Origin: Caldilineaceae bacterium
GTDB taxonomy: Bacteria > Chloroflexota > Anaerolineae > Caldilineales > Caldilineaceae
Length of the DNA: 64,000 nucleotides
Assembly: GCA_022823185.1 (NCBI GenBank)
Contig: JAJDXQ010000010.1
Span: 124,001-188,000, forward strand
Reading direction: 5' to 3'
Below, in pieces: positions 37,680 through 45,110 of this stretch. The position numbers and the translations under genes were made by a program. Under the pieces are notes generated by a model. That model searched no databases, was not told the DNA's origin, and saw only the letters and a list, made by a program, of their open reading frames with translations. Within the stretch, counting starts at the first letter, position 1, and every line of letters starts with the position of its first letter.

Positions 37680-38044
37680 AGGTTTTTCTTGGCGACACCG
37701 CGTATTCGCTGCTGATGTGGAAACAGGGGGAGGTCCTGTTCTCCGCCGCCGTAGCCGGCGAACTGATGTAGGGCTGCTGGGGAGGCAGTCAGTTCAAGCG
37801 GAACGCCGCCGACCTGTGCCCGTTTCTCGACAGTCCCTACTCCTCCTTCATAAAAGTGGGCCCGATCACCGCAGACCGCTATGCCAGGATAGCGGCAGCA
37901 TTGAGGGTGAAAGGCCGGCCGATTCCAACTAACGATGTCTGGATAGCGGCCCACGCAATGGAGAGCGGCGCAGATCTGGTTTCGGCGGACAGTCACTTCG
38001 AGCACGTTGAAGGGATTGTCTGGGTGCGCGTGGCGGCAGCTTGA
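37676..38044 (+). pseudogene. PIN-domain toxin (VapC-like), disrupted by an in-frame stop
   Basis: One frame stays open from ATG 37676 to TGA 38044 except for TAG at 37769-37771. Before it the product reads MKVFLGDTAYSLLMW and VAGELM; after it come GPITADRYARIAAALRVKGRPIPTNDVWIAAHAMESG and VSADSHFEHV. Those are PIN-domain landmarks: a first acidic region, GEL, TND and a final D. The stop replaces the residue that is usually Tyr in GELLYG-type VapCs. A stretch between KQGE and VLFSAAV also looks shortened relative to intact VapCs. Most likely a dead toxin; stop readthrough is a remote alternative. Confidence 0.82.
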
Positions 38045-38481
38045 ACTGATCCGCGGCGGGGCGCGGAGAGCCGCACTAGGGCGCTCCGTGTTCCTTTAGC
38101 GCAGATGGGCGGCTATGAGCAGTTCAGGGAGATTCGACCGCAGAGGAAGCCAGCAAAACGCTTTGGGGGACCTGGAATATCTTGCAATTCATAGGCGTGA
38201 TCGCCTACACTTGGCAAGCCCAACGGCCAACTCCTCATCGAACTCACAAAAATGTGGCTCTGCTGCCGGCATTTGTCTATCTGGGAGTCTGGAGAGACCG
38301 GCGACAATGGGAAAGAGATCACAGGAACAAGAACATAATGGGAAGGTATGCGAAGGCATGCGATGACATGGCTGGATTCAGAGCGTAACTGTTCAGAGCG
38401 GGTCTCAACGGGAGGCGAACCGGGATACTCCAACACGGCGCTCCACGCGGTGAAGCACTCCGAATACTATTTGGTGACTTG
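38045..38481. other. 437-base region without a supported gene
   Basis: The sequence is noticeably richer in A+T than the surrounding genes. Short ORFs on both strands (for example 38182-38388 plus) have no recognisable domains or ribosome-binding sites. It probably holds decayed accessory DNA plus the promoter of the DUF6883 gene. Confidence 0.5.
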
Positions 38482-38838
38482 ATGAAAGTTCCAGGGGCCG
38501 AACATGCCGTCGTGGACATTCGAAAACTGCGTGATTACTGCCTGGATGCGACGCATGCACTTGGGAGACACAAGGCTCGCCTATTTGTTGCTATGCTTGG
38601 CATAACCGCTGATGATGCGGAAGAGTTACGCAGCGTCTTGTTGGAAGCGGTCAAGACATGCGACGCGCAATTGGGACGACGTGACGCGTATGGCCAACGA
38701 TACAATTTAGAGTTCGAGCTTATCTGGTATGGCAGACGGGCGACAGTGCGAACTGCCTGGATTATCGAGCATATTTCGGACACGCCGAGAATGACATCTT
38801 GCTTTCCGCTGTCGAATGTAGGAGGTGAGAGCACATGA
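38482..38838 (+). CDS. DUF6883-type domain protein
   Basis: About 118 residues from ATG 38482. The sequence resembles DUF6883 as I know it: KLRDYCLDATHALGRHKARLFVAMLGITADDAEELRSVLLEA, YGQRYNLEFELIW and a final W-I-I with PRMTSCFPL. The K/H-rich first half and the terminal TSCFP motif recall nuclease-toxin domains of the BECR group (inference only). It overlaps the following DUF4926-like gene by four bases, so the two are translationally coupled. Codon usage is less GC-rich than the neighbours, suggesting acquisition. Function unknown. Confidence 0.72.
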   Translation: MKVPGAEHAVVDIRKLRDYCLDATHALGRHKARLFVAMLGITADDAEELRSVLLEAVKTCDAQLGRRDAYGQRYNLEFELIWYGRRATVRTAWIIEHISDTPRMTSCFPLSNVGGEST

Positions 38839-39221
38839 ATATCAAACTACTCGATGTCGTTGCTTTGACAGGCGATCTCCCCGAATACAATCTCCGGCGT
38901 GGGCAGATCGGTACAGTCGTAGAGATTCTTGCAAACGGCAAAGCGTTTGAAGTTGAGTTCAGCGACCTTGACGGATGCACCTACGAATCGGTTGGACTGT
39001 CTTCGGATCAGATTGCGCTCGAGGGAAGTGACCGCCCCGTTAAGATCGAAGAACATTCCCCTGAATTTTCACCAGGCCAGATTGTGACATTGAAGTCCGA
39101 TCCCTCCATGAAGGGCGCGGTTGTCGAAGTGTTGCCGGGCCAGCCTGAGAACCGCGTCAAGGTATTTGTAGGGGGGACCATCGAGTCGTATTACACCTCT
39201 CAGTTAGAGATTGAAGCGTAA
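38835..39221 (+). CDS. DUF4926-type protein with a second SH3-like segment
   Basis: 128 residues from ATG 38835 with a perfect AGGAGG upstream. Residues 1-58 match DUF4926: IKLLDVVALTGDLPEYNLRRGQIGTVVEI then EVEFSDLDGCTYES. Residues about 75-128 look like a further small beta-barrel: SPGQIVTLKSDPSMKGAVVEV and VKVFVGGTIESYYTSQLEIE. Coupled by overlap to the DUF6883 gene, it could be the antidote or partner of that protein (inference). DUF4926 usually occurs as a single short domain, so the extra module is uncommon. It is followed by a long hairpin at 39310. Confidence 0.75.
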   Translation: MNIKLLDVVALTGDLPEYNLRRGQIGTVVEILANGKAFEVEFSDLDGCTYESVGLSSDQIALEGSDRPVKIEEHSPEFSPGQIVTLKSDPSMKGAVVEVLPGQPENRVKVFVGGTIESYYTSQLEIEA

Positions 39222-39309
39222 GGTGATGAAGCTAAGCTTCTCTCGTTTGATCAGTTTCACGCCTATCTGACTGCTCTCCAGATTCAGCATTCCAGCCTGT
39301 TGACGTTGA

Positions 39310-39340
39310 ATTCGCTCAACGCGCGCCGCGTTGAGCGAAT
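39310..39340. repeat. 14-bp perfect inverted repeat
   Basis: ATTCGCTCAACGCG (39310-39323) and its exact complement (39327-39340) flank CGC. It lies between convergent genes (the DUF4926 gene, plus, and the DUF418 gene, minus). It lacks a T-run on either side. It may end transcripts in both directions or mark an element border. Confidence 0.6.
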
Positions 39341-39416
39341 ACTGTGCTTGGTCCCATGAACCGGACCACGGAACTCGAAAAAAGGGGCATTTCGGTGAAT
39401 AGAACCGGCCGTCCAT

Positions 39417-40685
39417 TCAGATGGGTTGGCGAGATTCTTGTCGTGAAGGATTCCTCAGGGGCTGGAGCCGCCAGTAGCTGAGCGAACGCCACAACCATTC
39501 GAAGGGCCCAAAGCGGCAGTAGCGCAGCCACAGCGGCGACACCACCAGCTGGACCACCCAGATCGCGACGACGATGCCGATCTGCCCCACCCGCTCGACC
39601 GAGCCGAACAGACCGAGACCGTGGCCGTAGAAAATGGCCGTGGCCAGGATCGTCTGCAAAAGGTAGTTGGTCAGCGCAGTCCGTCCTACTGCGGCCAGCG
39701 CGGTCTGCAGCCAGGGCAGGGCGCGCGAGCGGGCAAACAGCATCAGCAGGCCGATGTAGGCGGCGCTGACGAAGAGGCTGCCCCAGTAGTTCGGCTGCGC
39801 GCCGAGGCCAAACTTGGAGAACTCCAGTATCCAGCTGTTGGCGAAGTTCTGGGCTGCCCCCCAGCTCACGACAGGCAGACCGATGACGAGTCCGAAGATA
39901 ACCATACCGAAGTAGAAGCTGCGCGAGCGGCTGCCTGTGAGAACGCCCCAGCGGTAAAGCGCCATCCCCATCAACATCAGGCCCCCGGCGCGCCAGAGCC
40001 CCCAGAACAGCAGCCCGACCGTCTGGAATTCGGCGGACCGGGGCACGCGGGCATCCATCTGCTTAAGCCAGCCGCCCCGGTAGGAGGCGACTTCGGCTGC
40101 GATCGTCTCAGAAGCCGGCTGCCAGTCGGCCCGTAGCTCCCGCTGCGTTTCAGGCGGGGTAAACTGCATGGTGAGGCTTGTGGCCAGCAGGATCAGAGCG
40201 GGGATCGAGACGACGAAGATTCCCAGCGCCAGCTGCCAGGCCGGGCGCAGCCGGCGCAGCCAGTAGACCCAGAAGCCGCACAGCGCGTAGGCGACCAGGA
40301 TGTCGCCGGACCAGAGCAGGTAGGCGTGGGCCAGGCCGAAGAGCAGCAGCCAGAAGTTGCGGCGGTAATGCAGGGTCCAGGCGCGCTGCCCGCGCGCGTC
40401 CAGTTTCTCGGTCATGAGCAGGATGCCTGCGCCGAAGAGCAGGGAGAAGATGGTCATGAACTTCTGGTCGGCGAAGATGTGGCTCAGCGTCCAGACCCAG
40501 CGGTTTGCCCCGGTCAGGTCGCCGTAGACGGTCGGGTTGGAATAGGCGGCTGCGGGCATGGCGAAGCCCTGGATATTCATGATGAGAATGCCCAGCAGGG
40601 CGAAGCCGCGCAGGATGTCGATGGCGACGATTCGCTCCGCCGGGCGGGTGGGGGCCGTCGTGGGCTGGGCCGTTATAGAGGGCAT
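39417..40685 (-). CDS. DUF418-family (YeiB-like) polytopic membrane protein
   Basis: About 422 residues from ATG 40685 (AAGGA upstream); the longer ORF start is not supported. The N-terminal signature RIVAIDILRGFALLGILIMNIQGF is diagnostic for the YeiB/DUF418 group, and eight or more hydrophobic helices follow, with a C-terminal DUF418-like block (GRTALTNYLLQTILATAIFYG; FGPFEWLWRSLSYWR). Family members are inner-membrane proteins of unknown transport or acyl-transfer function. It stands alone between the accessory island and a DNA-repair gene. Confidence 0.9.
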   Translation of the reverse strand: MPSITAQPTTAPTRPAERIVAIDILRGFALLGILIMNIQGFAMPAAAYSNPTVYGDLTGANRWVWTLSHIFADQKFMTIFSLLFGAGILLMTEKLDARGQRAWTLHYRRNFWLLLFGLAHAYLLWSGDILVAYALCGFWVYWLRRLRPAWQLALGIFVVSIPALILLATSLTMQFTPPETQRELRADWQPASETIAAEVASYRGGWLKQMDARVPRSAEFQTVGLLFWGLWRAGGLMLMGMALYRWGVLTGSRSRSFYFGMVIFGLVIGLPVVSWGAAQNFANSWILEFSKFGLGAQPNYWGSLFVSAAYIGLLMLFARSRALPWLQTALAAVGRTALTNYLLQTILATAIFYGHGLGLFGSVERVGQIGIVVAIWVVQLVVSPLWLRYCRFGPFEWLWRSLSYWRLQPLRNPSRQESRQPI

Positions 40686-40880
40686 ACAGGTTCCTTCGAG
40701 GAGTGAGGAGAGAGAAGAGAGGAGAGAGAACGGAGCGCGATACTGACTCTCTTCTTTGCGCTTCTCCACATTGGTGGAAGTGTAAGGGCTGTCTTCCCTC
40801 TATAAGCAAGCGGGCGTGTTGTGTTGCAGAATCGTGGAACTGTTAAGGTGAGTGCGCAATATGGATGGCGGCTGTGGGGT

Positions 40881-41582
40881 TCAGACGGTTCGCAGATTCG
40901 CCTTGATCGTGGTCAACACGTCGTCGAACATGGCGGTGGTGAGGCGGCCGGTGTTGGTGTTCTGGCGGCTGACGTGGTAGGAGGCGTAGAGGCGGGGGAG
41001 AGGGGCGGGGAGGGAGTGCGCGGCGCCGTGGGAGAAGGAGAGGCGGGGGAGCTGATGGCCGAGTTCGCGCAGGGCGCGCAGGTAGCCGTCGAAGGCGATC
41101 TTGCCGAGCGCGAGTACGGCCTGCAGGCGCGGCAGCAGCGCGAGCTCCTGCAGGAGCCAGCTGCGGCAGTTGTTGAGCTCGGCGGCTTTGGGCCGGTTTT
41201 TGGGCGGCACACAGTAGGCCACGCCGGTCATGTAACAGTCGATCAGCTCGAGGCCGTCATCCCGGTGGGCGCTGTTCGGTCCGCTGGCGAAGCCGGCGCG
41301 GTGGAGGGCGGGGTAGAGGAAGTTGCCGGAGCCGTCGCCGGTGAATGGGCGGCCGGTGCGGTTGGCCCCGTGGGCTCCGGGGGCGAGGCCCAGGACGAGC
41401 AGGCGGGCGCGGGGATCGCCCCATCCGGGCACGGGCTTGCCCCAATAGGTCCAGTCGCGGAAGGCCTGGCGTTTGGTCGCGGCCACCTCTTCGCGCCAGG
41501 CGACCAGGCGGGGGCAGGCGCGGCAGGCGACCGCGGCGGCGCGATGTTCATCGAGGGAGTTGTAGGCGGGGGCGTTGCTCAT
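40881..41582 (-). CDS. uracil-DNA glycosylase, family 5 (UdgB-like)
   Basis: 233 residues from ATG 41582. Family 5 features: a cysteine-rich N-terminus (VACRACPRLVAWR) binding a 4Fe-4S cluster, motif I GLAPGAHGANRTGRPFTGDGSG, CYMTGVAYCVPPKNRP and motif II HVSRQNTNTGRLT. Family 5 enzymes remove uracil, hypoxanthine and other deaminated bases and are common in thermophiles and GC-rich bacteria. Motif I carries Ala where family 4 has a catalytic acid, consistent with family 5. Its neighbours are unrelated, so it is probably a single-gene unit. Confidence 0.9.
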   Translation of the reverse strand: MSNAPAYNSLDEHRAAAVACRACPRLVAWREEVAATKRQAFRDWTYWGKPVPGWGDPRARLLVLGLAPGAHGANRTGRPFTGDGSGNFLYPALHRAGFASGPNSAHRDDGLELIDCYMTGVAYCVPPKNRPKAAELNNCRSWLLQELALLPRLQAVLALGKIAFDGYLRALRELGHQLPRLSFSHGAAHSLPAPLPRLYASYHVSRQNTNTGRLTTAMFDDVLTTIKANLRTV

Positions 41583-41650
41583 GGGATCGTTGGGTGCATT
41601 TGATATGTCGCGGCGGGGCGAACGCCTTCATGTAGTTGGAAACCAGACAC

Positions 41651-42652
41651 CTACAGCGTCCGGATTTCCACCAGTTGCTCGGCTTCTGGCGTGTCCTGGA
41701 GCTGGTTGCGCAGGGGGCGGCCGAAACCGGGCGCGCTGATTTCGAAGACGTCGCCCGGCTGTGTCTGGATGCCGGCGGCGAAGCTGAGGGTGGCGGTGCC
41801 GTAGAAGTGCAGATGCACGTCGCCGGGGGTGCGGAAGGGCTGGTACTTGAAGTGATGATGCTGGATGTTGGCGAGGCTGTGGGTCATGTTGTCCTCGCCG
41901 GTGAGGAAGGGGGCGGACCACAGCTCGCGGTCGTCGCGCAGGATGCGGGAGGTTCCCTCGATGTGCGCGGGCGGGTTGCCGAGCAGCAGCTCCGGCCCGC
42001 AGGCGCACTGGCGGAGCTTGGAGTGGGCGAGGTAGAGGTAGTTCTTTTTCTCCAGGACATGGTCGGAGAACTCGTTGCCGAGGGCGAAGCCGACGCGCAG
42101 AACAGAGCCGTCGTCGCCGATCACGTAGCAGCCGACGAGTTCGGGCTCTTCGCTGCCCTCGAGGGCAAAGGAGGGCATGGTGAGCGGCTGTCCTGGCGGC
42201 ACGAGCCAGCGGCCATCGCCTTTATAGAACCATTCGGGCGCGACGCCCACCTGTCCGGGTAGGGGTTTGCCGCCTTCGAGGCCCATACGGAACATGCGCA
42301 TCGAGTCGGTCAGCGTCTCTTCTTCCTCGGTTTGGAGATTCTGGTGCATGGCATCGCGCGCCTGGGCGCTGCCGAGGTGATCGAGGCCGGTGCCGCTGAT
42401 GACCAGGCGGGTGGGGTCGGGGTGATCGAGCGGCGGGAGGAGGCGGCCGCCGGCCGCGATGGGGCCATAATCGGCCCGCTGACCGCGCAGCCGTTCTTCA
42501 ACGAGCTCGGTCAGGGGGCGTCGGCTGCGTCCCGCTTCCAGCGCCAGGTGATAGATTCGCTCGGTCCCGTTGAGAACGTGCAGGGTCTCTTCGCTTTCGA
42601 CCATCGCCACGCAACGGTCGCCGTCCTCTGTGCGGTACTGCACCAGTCGCAT
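41651..42652 (-). CDS. fumarylacetoacetate hydrolase-family protein (AraD1/GguC-like)
   Basis: 333 residues starting at ATG 42652 behind GAGGAG. The sequence fits the AraD1/GguC subgroup of the FAH fold: RLVQYRTEDGDRCVAMVE, ISGTGLDHLGSAQARD, RMFRMGLEGGKP, GCYVIGDDGSVLRVGFALGNEFSDH and GDVHLHFYGTATLSF. In this group a metal held by acidic residues assists dehydration or hydrolysis of 2-keto-3-deoxy sugar acids. It is compatible with the sugar-acid theme of the Gfo/Idh/MocA genes, but no other pathway gene is adjacent. It lies just 3' of a PA14 surface-protein gene. Confidence 0.85.
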   Translation of the reverse strand: MRLVQYRTEDGDRCVAMVESEETLHVLNGTERIYHLALEAGRSRRPLTELVEERLRGQRADYGPIAAGGRLLPPLDHPDPTRLVISGTGLDHLGSAQARDAMHQNLQTEEEETLTDSMRMFRMGLEGGKPLPGQVGVAPEWFYKGDGRWLVPPGQPLTMPSFALEGSEEPELVGCYVIGDDGSVLRVGFALGNEFSDHVLEKKNYLYLAHSKLRQCACGPELLLGNPPAHIEGTSRILRDDRELWSAPFLTGEDNMTHSLANIQHHHFKYQPFRTPGDVHLHFYGTATLSFAAGIQTQPGDVFEISAPGFGRPLRNQLQDTPEAEQLVEIRTL

Positions 42653-42727
42653 CTTGTTTTCTCCTCAACTGTTCTGCAGATTGAAATGCTCTCGGTAGGG
42701 GGATGCAGGGTTGTCATGAGCCGATAA

Positions 42728-44707
42728 CTATTGCCGCTTTTCCCACTTCACCGCATCCCAGGCAACCTTGCGGGAAAGGTATGTTTCGTAGGTCACATCA
42801 GAGAGAGAGATGTAGTCCTCGTTTGTGCCGCTGAAAGTGTAGGTCCCGAGGGAGACCCACTGGTCGGCATGCTGGGATTGATCCACTTCGCGCAGGGTGA
42901 AGCCGCCTGAATGGGAGATCCAATAGCGGGCGTTGGCGGTGGTGGCGTGGTTTGCCGGGATGAAGACGAAAACCTCGTAGCTGACTGCCTCCAGGTCGGG
43001 AGACCATCTGCCCCAGTTGTACCCGGTGCGGGTTTTGTCATTGTTATTGGTCCAGTAGAGGTGGTCGGAGTGGCCTTCGGATTCTTCCTGCCAGGTGGTG
43101 GTGAGGCCGCCTCGCTGGAAGGCATCGTCCTGGTCGTCGACCACGACGGTGATGGGCGTTGGGGTTGGCTGCGGCGTGGGAGAGGCTTCCGGGGTAACGG
43201 CTGCGGCTGCGGCCCAGCTTAACTTCACCTGGGCCAGCTCCTCATGCTCGTAGTATTCGAGCACGAGGCTGAGGGAGCCGCCATCGTGTTGCATCGTATA
43301 TTGGTACGTTGTCGCGGGGTGATCGCTCCAGCCGTCGATCCGTTTTTCGTTGTCGATGAAGAGGCGCACGCCGTCGTCGGACACGACGTCGAAGCGGTAG
43401 AAGCCCGGCTCGAGCGAAATCTGCGCGCTCCAGCGGGCGGAAAAATTGTCGGCGTTTATGGTCGGCGACTCGGGCGACCCGGATCCCCAGTTGTGGTCGA
43501 CGGTGGACTCCTGGCGGGCAAGCGCCGGGCTGCCGGTCAGGGTGCGGTTGTTCCAGTAGAGGGCCTGCCAGACGATCACCGGGGTCGAGGTCGGTGTTGG
43601 CGTGGAGGTCGGAGTGGTCGGCGTTGCCGCGGTGGAGGTTGGGGCTGGGGTGAAGGTGGCCGGCGGCGTGGTCGTCGTTTGGGGGGTGGAAGTGGCTGCG
43701 GGTGTTGCGGCCGCCCCTGGGGTGGAGGCGGGATCCGGAGTGGCGGCGGGATCCGGTGTGGCGGTCGGTGTTGATTCCAGTCTGTCCCAGGTCAAACGGG
43801 CTTCGGCCTGGCCCGTTTCTTCGTAATACTCCATGCGCACGGTAACGGCGCTGCCGTCGAGATAGATGATTTGGGAGTATGTGGTGGCGGCCTGCACCTG
43901 CCAGAAATCGATCAGGGTTCGGTTTCCGATCAGGAGCCGCACGCCGTCGTCCACGGTGGCTGTAAAGCGGTAATCACCTGCCGGAAGCTGGAGGGACCGG
44001 CTCCAGCGGACGGCGAATCCGTCCTGGTTGAGGCCGGTGAGCGGGCTTTCGTATGCCCAGTCGAAGTTGATGCGGGCGTCGCCGCGCGTCGTATGCGGCG
44101 TCCCTGTAAGAGTCGTGTTGTTGTAGTATTCGCCCCGCCAGTAGGTCGTGGGCAGATCGGCTTCCCGCTGCCAGCTCAGGGAGATGGAGGCCGCGCCGGT
44201 GGCCTCATAGTACTCGACTTTGATCTGGTGCTGTCCTGCTGACAGGGGCAGTCTGGCCTCGTAGGTGGTTTTGGGTTGTTCGATCCAGCTGTCTATGTGC
44301 AGTGATCCATCGACCCACAGGCGGACGCCGTCATCGACATCGACGGCGAAGATGTAGTTGCCGGCCTCGTCGTCGGTGATGGTGATGTTTCGTTCCCAGC
44401 GAGCTGAAAACCGGTCAACGGGGATGCCCGTACCCGGGGACTGGTCGCCCCAATCGAAATCGAGCGTGTCATCGTCACGCGAGAGGGCGGCCTCGCCGGT
44501 GAGGGATGTGTTGGCCCAGTAGTGGGCGTCCCAGGCGGTATCTGATTCCTGGGCGAGAGCGTCTGCAGAGTTCAGCGCGATAACCGAGAGCGCGCAAAGG
44601 CCGAGCAGGACAGCGCAACAGACGATGCGCCCGTTCTTGCCTTTACACCTGTTAAGACAGGCGGATAGCCAGGATAGGCCAGCTCGGTTTCGGGTCACTC
44701 TCTGCAT
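42728..44707 (-). CDS. secreted triple PA14-domain protein with golvesin-like C-terminal domain
   Basis: 659 residues. A hydrophobic signal at about residues 25-52 (VCCAVLLGLCALSVIAL then ADALAQ) precedes three PA14-like modules, each with the pattern WxAxYWxNxxLTG, FSARWxR, DDGVRLWVD and VEYYE; they cover about residues 58-175, 188-305 and 378-500. A long Thr/Pro/Ala linker separates modules 2 and 3. The C-terminal 130 residues (VVVDDQDDAFQRGG, SYEVFVFIPANH, WVSLGTYTF, VAWDAVKW) resemble the golvesin/Xly carbohydrate-binding domain. Probably an extracellular glycan-binding or adhesion protein; no catalytic domain is visible. AAGGAG lies upstream of ATG 44707. Confidence 0.86.
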   Translation of the reverse strand: MQRVTRNRAGLSWLSACLNRCKGKNGRIVCCAVLLGLCALSVIALNSADALAQESDTAWDAHYWANTSLTGEAALSRDDDTLDFDWGDQSPGTGIPVDRFSARWERNITITDDEAGNYIFAVDVDDGVRLWVDGSLHIDSWIEQPKTTYEARLPLSAGQHQIKVEYYEATGAASISLSWQREADLPTTYWRGEYYNNTTLTGTPHTTRGDARINFDWAYESPLTGLNQDGFAVRWSRSLQLPAGDYRFTATVDDGVRLLIGNRTLIDFWQVQAATTYSQIIYLDGSAVTVRMEYYEETGQAEARLTWDRLESTPTATPDPAATPDPASTPGAAATPAATSTPQTTTTPPATFTPAPTSTAATPTTPTSTPTPTSTPVIVWQALYWNNRTLTGSPALARQESTVDHNWGSGSPESPTINADNFSARWSAQISLEPGFYRFDVVSDDGVRLFIDNEKRIDGWSDHPATTYQYTMQHDGGSLSLVLEYYEHEELAQVKLSWAAAAAVTPEASPTPQPTPTPITVVVDDQDDAFQRGGLTTTWQEESEGHSDHLYWTNNNDKTRTGYNWGRWSPDLEAVSYEVFVFIPANHATTANARYWISHSGGFTLREVDQSQHADQWVSLGTYTFSGTNEDYISLSDVTYETYLSRKVAWDAVKWEKRQ

Positions 44708-44892
44708 AGCTTTCTCCTTGTCGTGATCGGTGGCTGTGAGACAAAATGGCCGCCGTTGTCTCCCGGTTTTGGCAGGCGCCGCGAGCCCAGATGAATGGAC
44801 AGGGAACGGCAGCCTGACAACTGGGCGGCGGCCAAAGCGGAACAGGCACGACGAACCACTATCGATTGCCCAACTTTGTCAGTGCGCGGAGT

Positions 44893-44898
44893 ATTATA
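44893..44898 (-). promoter_or_regulatory. consensus -10 box for the PA14 gene
   Basis: TATAAT on the minus strand about 190 bases upstream of the PA14 gene's ATG; no good -35 lies 17 bases further up. The rest of 44708-45110 is a divergent intergenic region with no supported gene. Confidence 0.35.
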
Positions 44899-44979
44899 CA
44901 CCATGCGCTGGGATCGATCTACAGTCTGCGCGCGCTTTTTCCGGTTGAAGAAGCTGCGGGCATTACGCATTACCCGTTC

Positions 44980-44992
44980 GCTGTGCTATTCT
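44980..44992 (+). promoter_or_regulatory. extended -10 promoter candidate for the NFACT gene
   Basis: GCTGTGCTATTCT (44980-44992), an extended -10 (TGC followed by TATTCT) nearly identical to those at 19090 and 50830. It lies about 120 bases upstream of the NFACT start. No clear -35 is present. Confidence 0.4.
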
Positions 44993-45110
44993 TACTGTCG
45001 CATTTTGCCCTTCCTGTACGTGCGGTTTTCAGTGTCCAATACGCTGCGCCCGGTTCCCGCCGATCGCTTGATTGGGGGTCTGGAAACCGGAAGCCGAACC
45101 AACTCCTGGC

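Noticed and set aside
37676-38044. TAG readthrough or recoding as tyrosine in the PIN toxin
   Set aside because: Intact genes in the window end with TAG, and the toxin also appears internally shortened, so decay is simpler.
38182-38388. Small plus-strand ORF in the accessory island
   Set aside because: TTG start, no ribosome-binding site, no similarity to anything I recognise.
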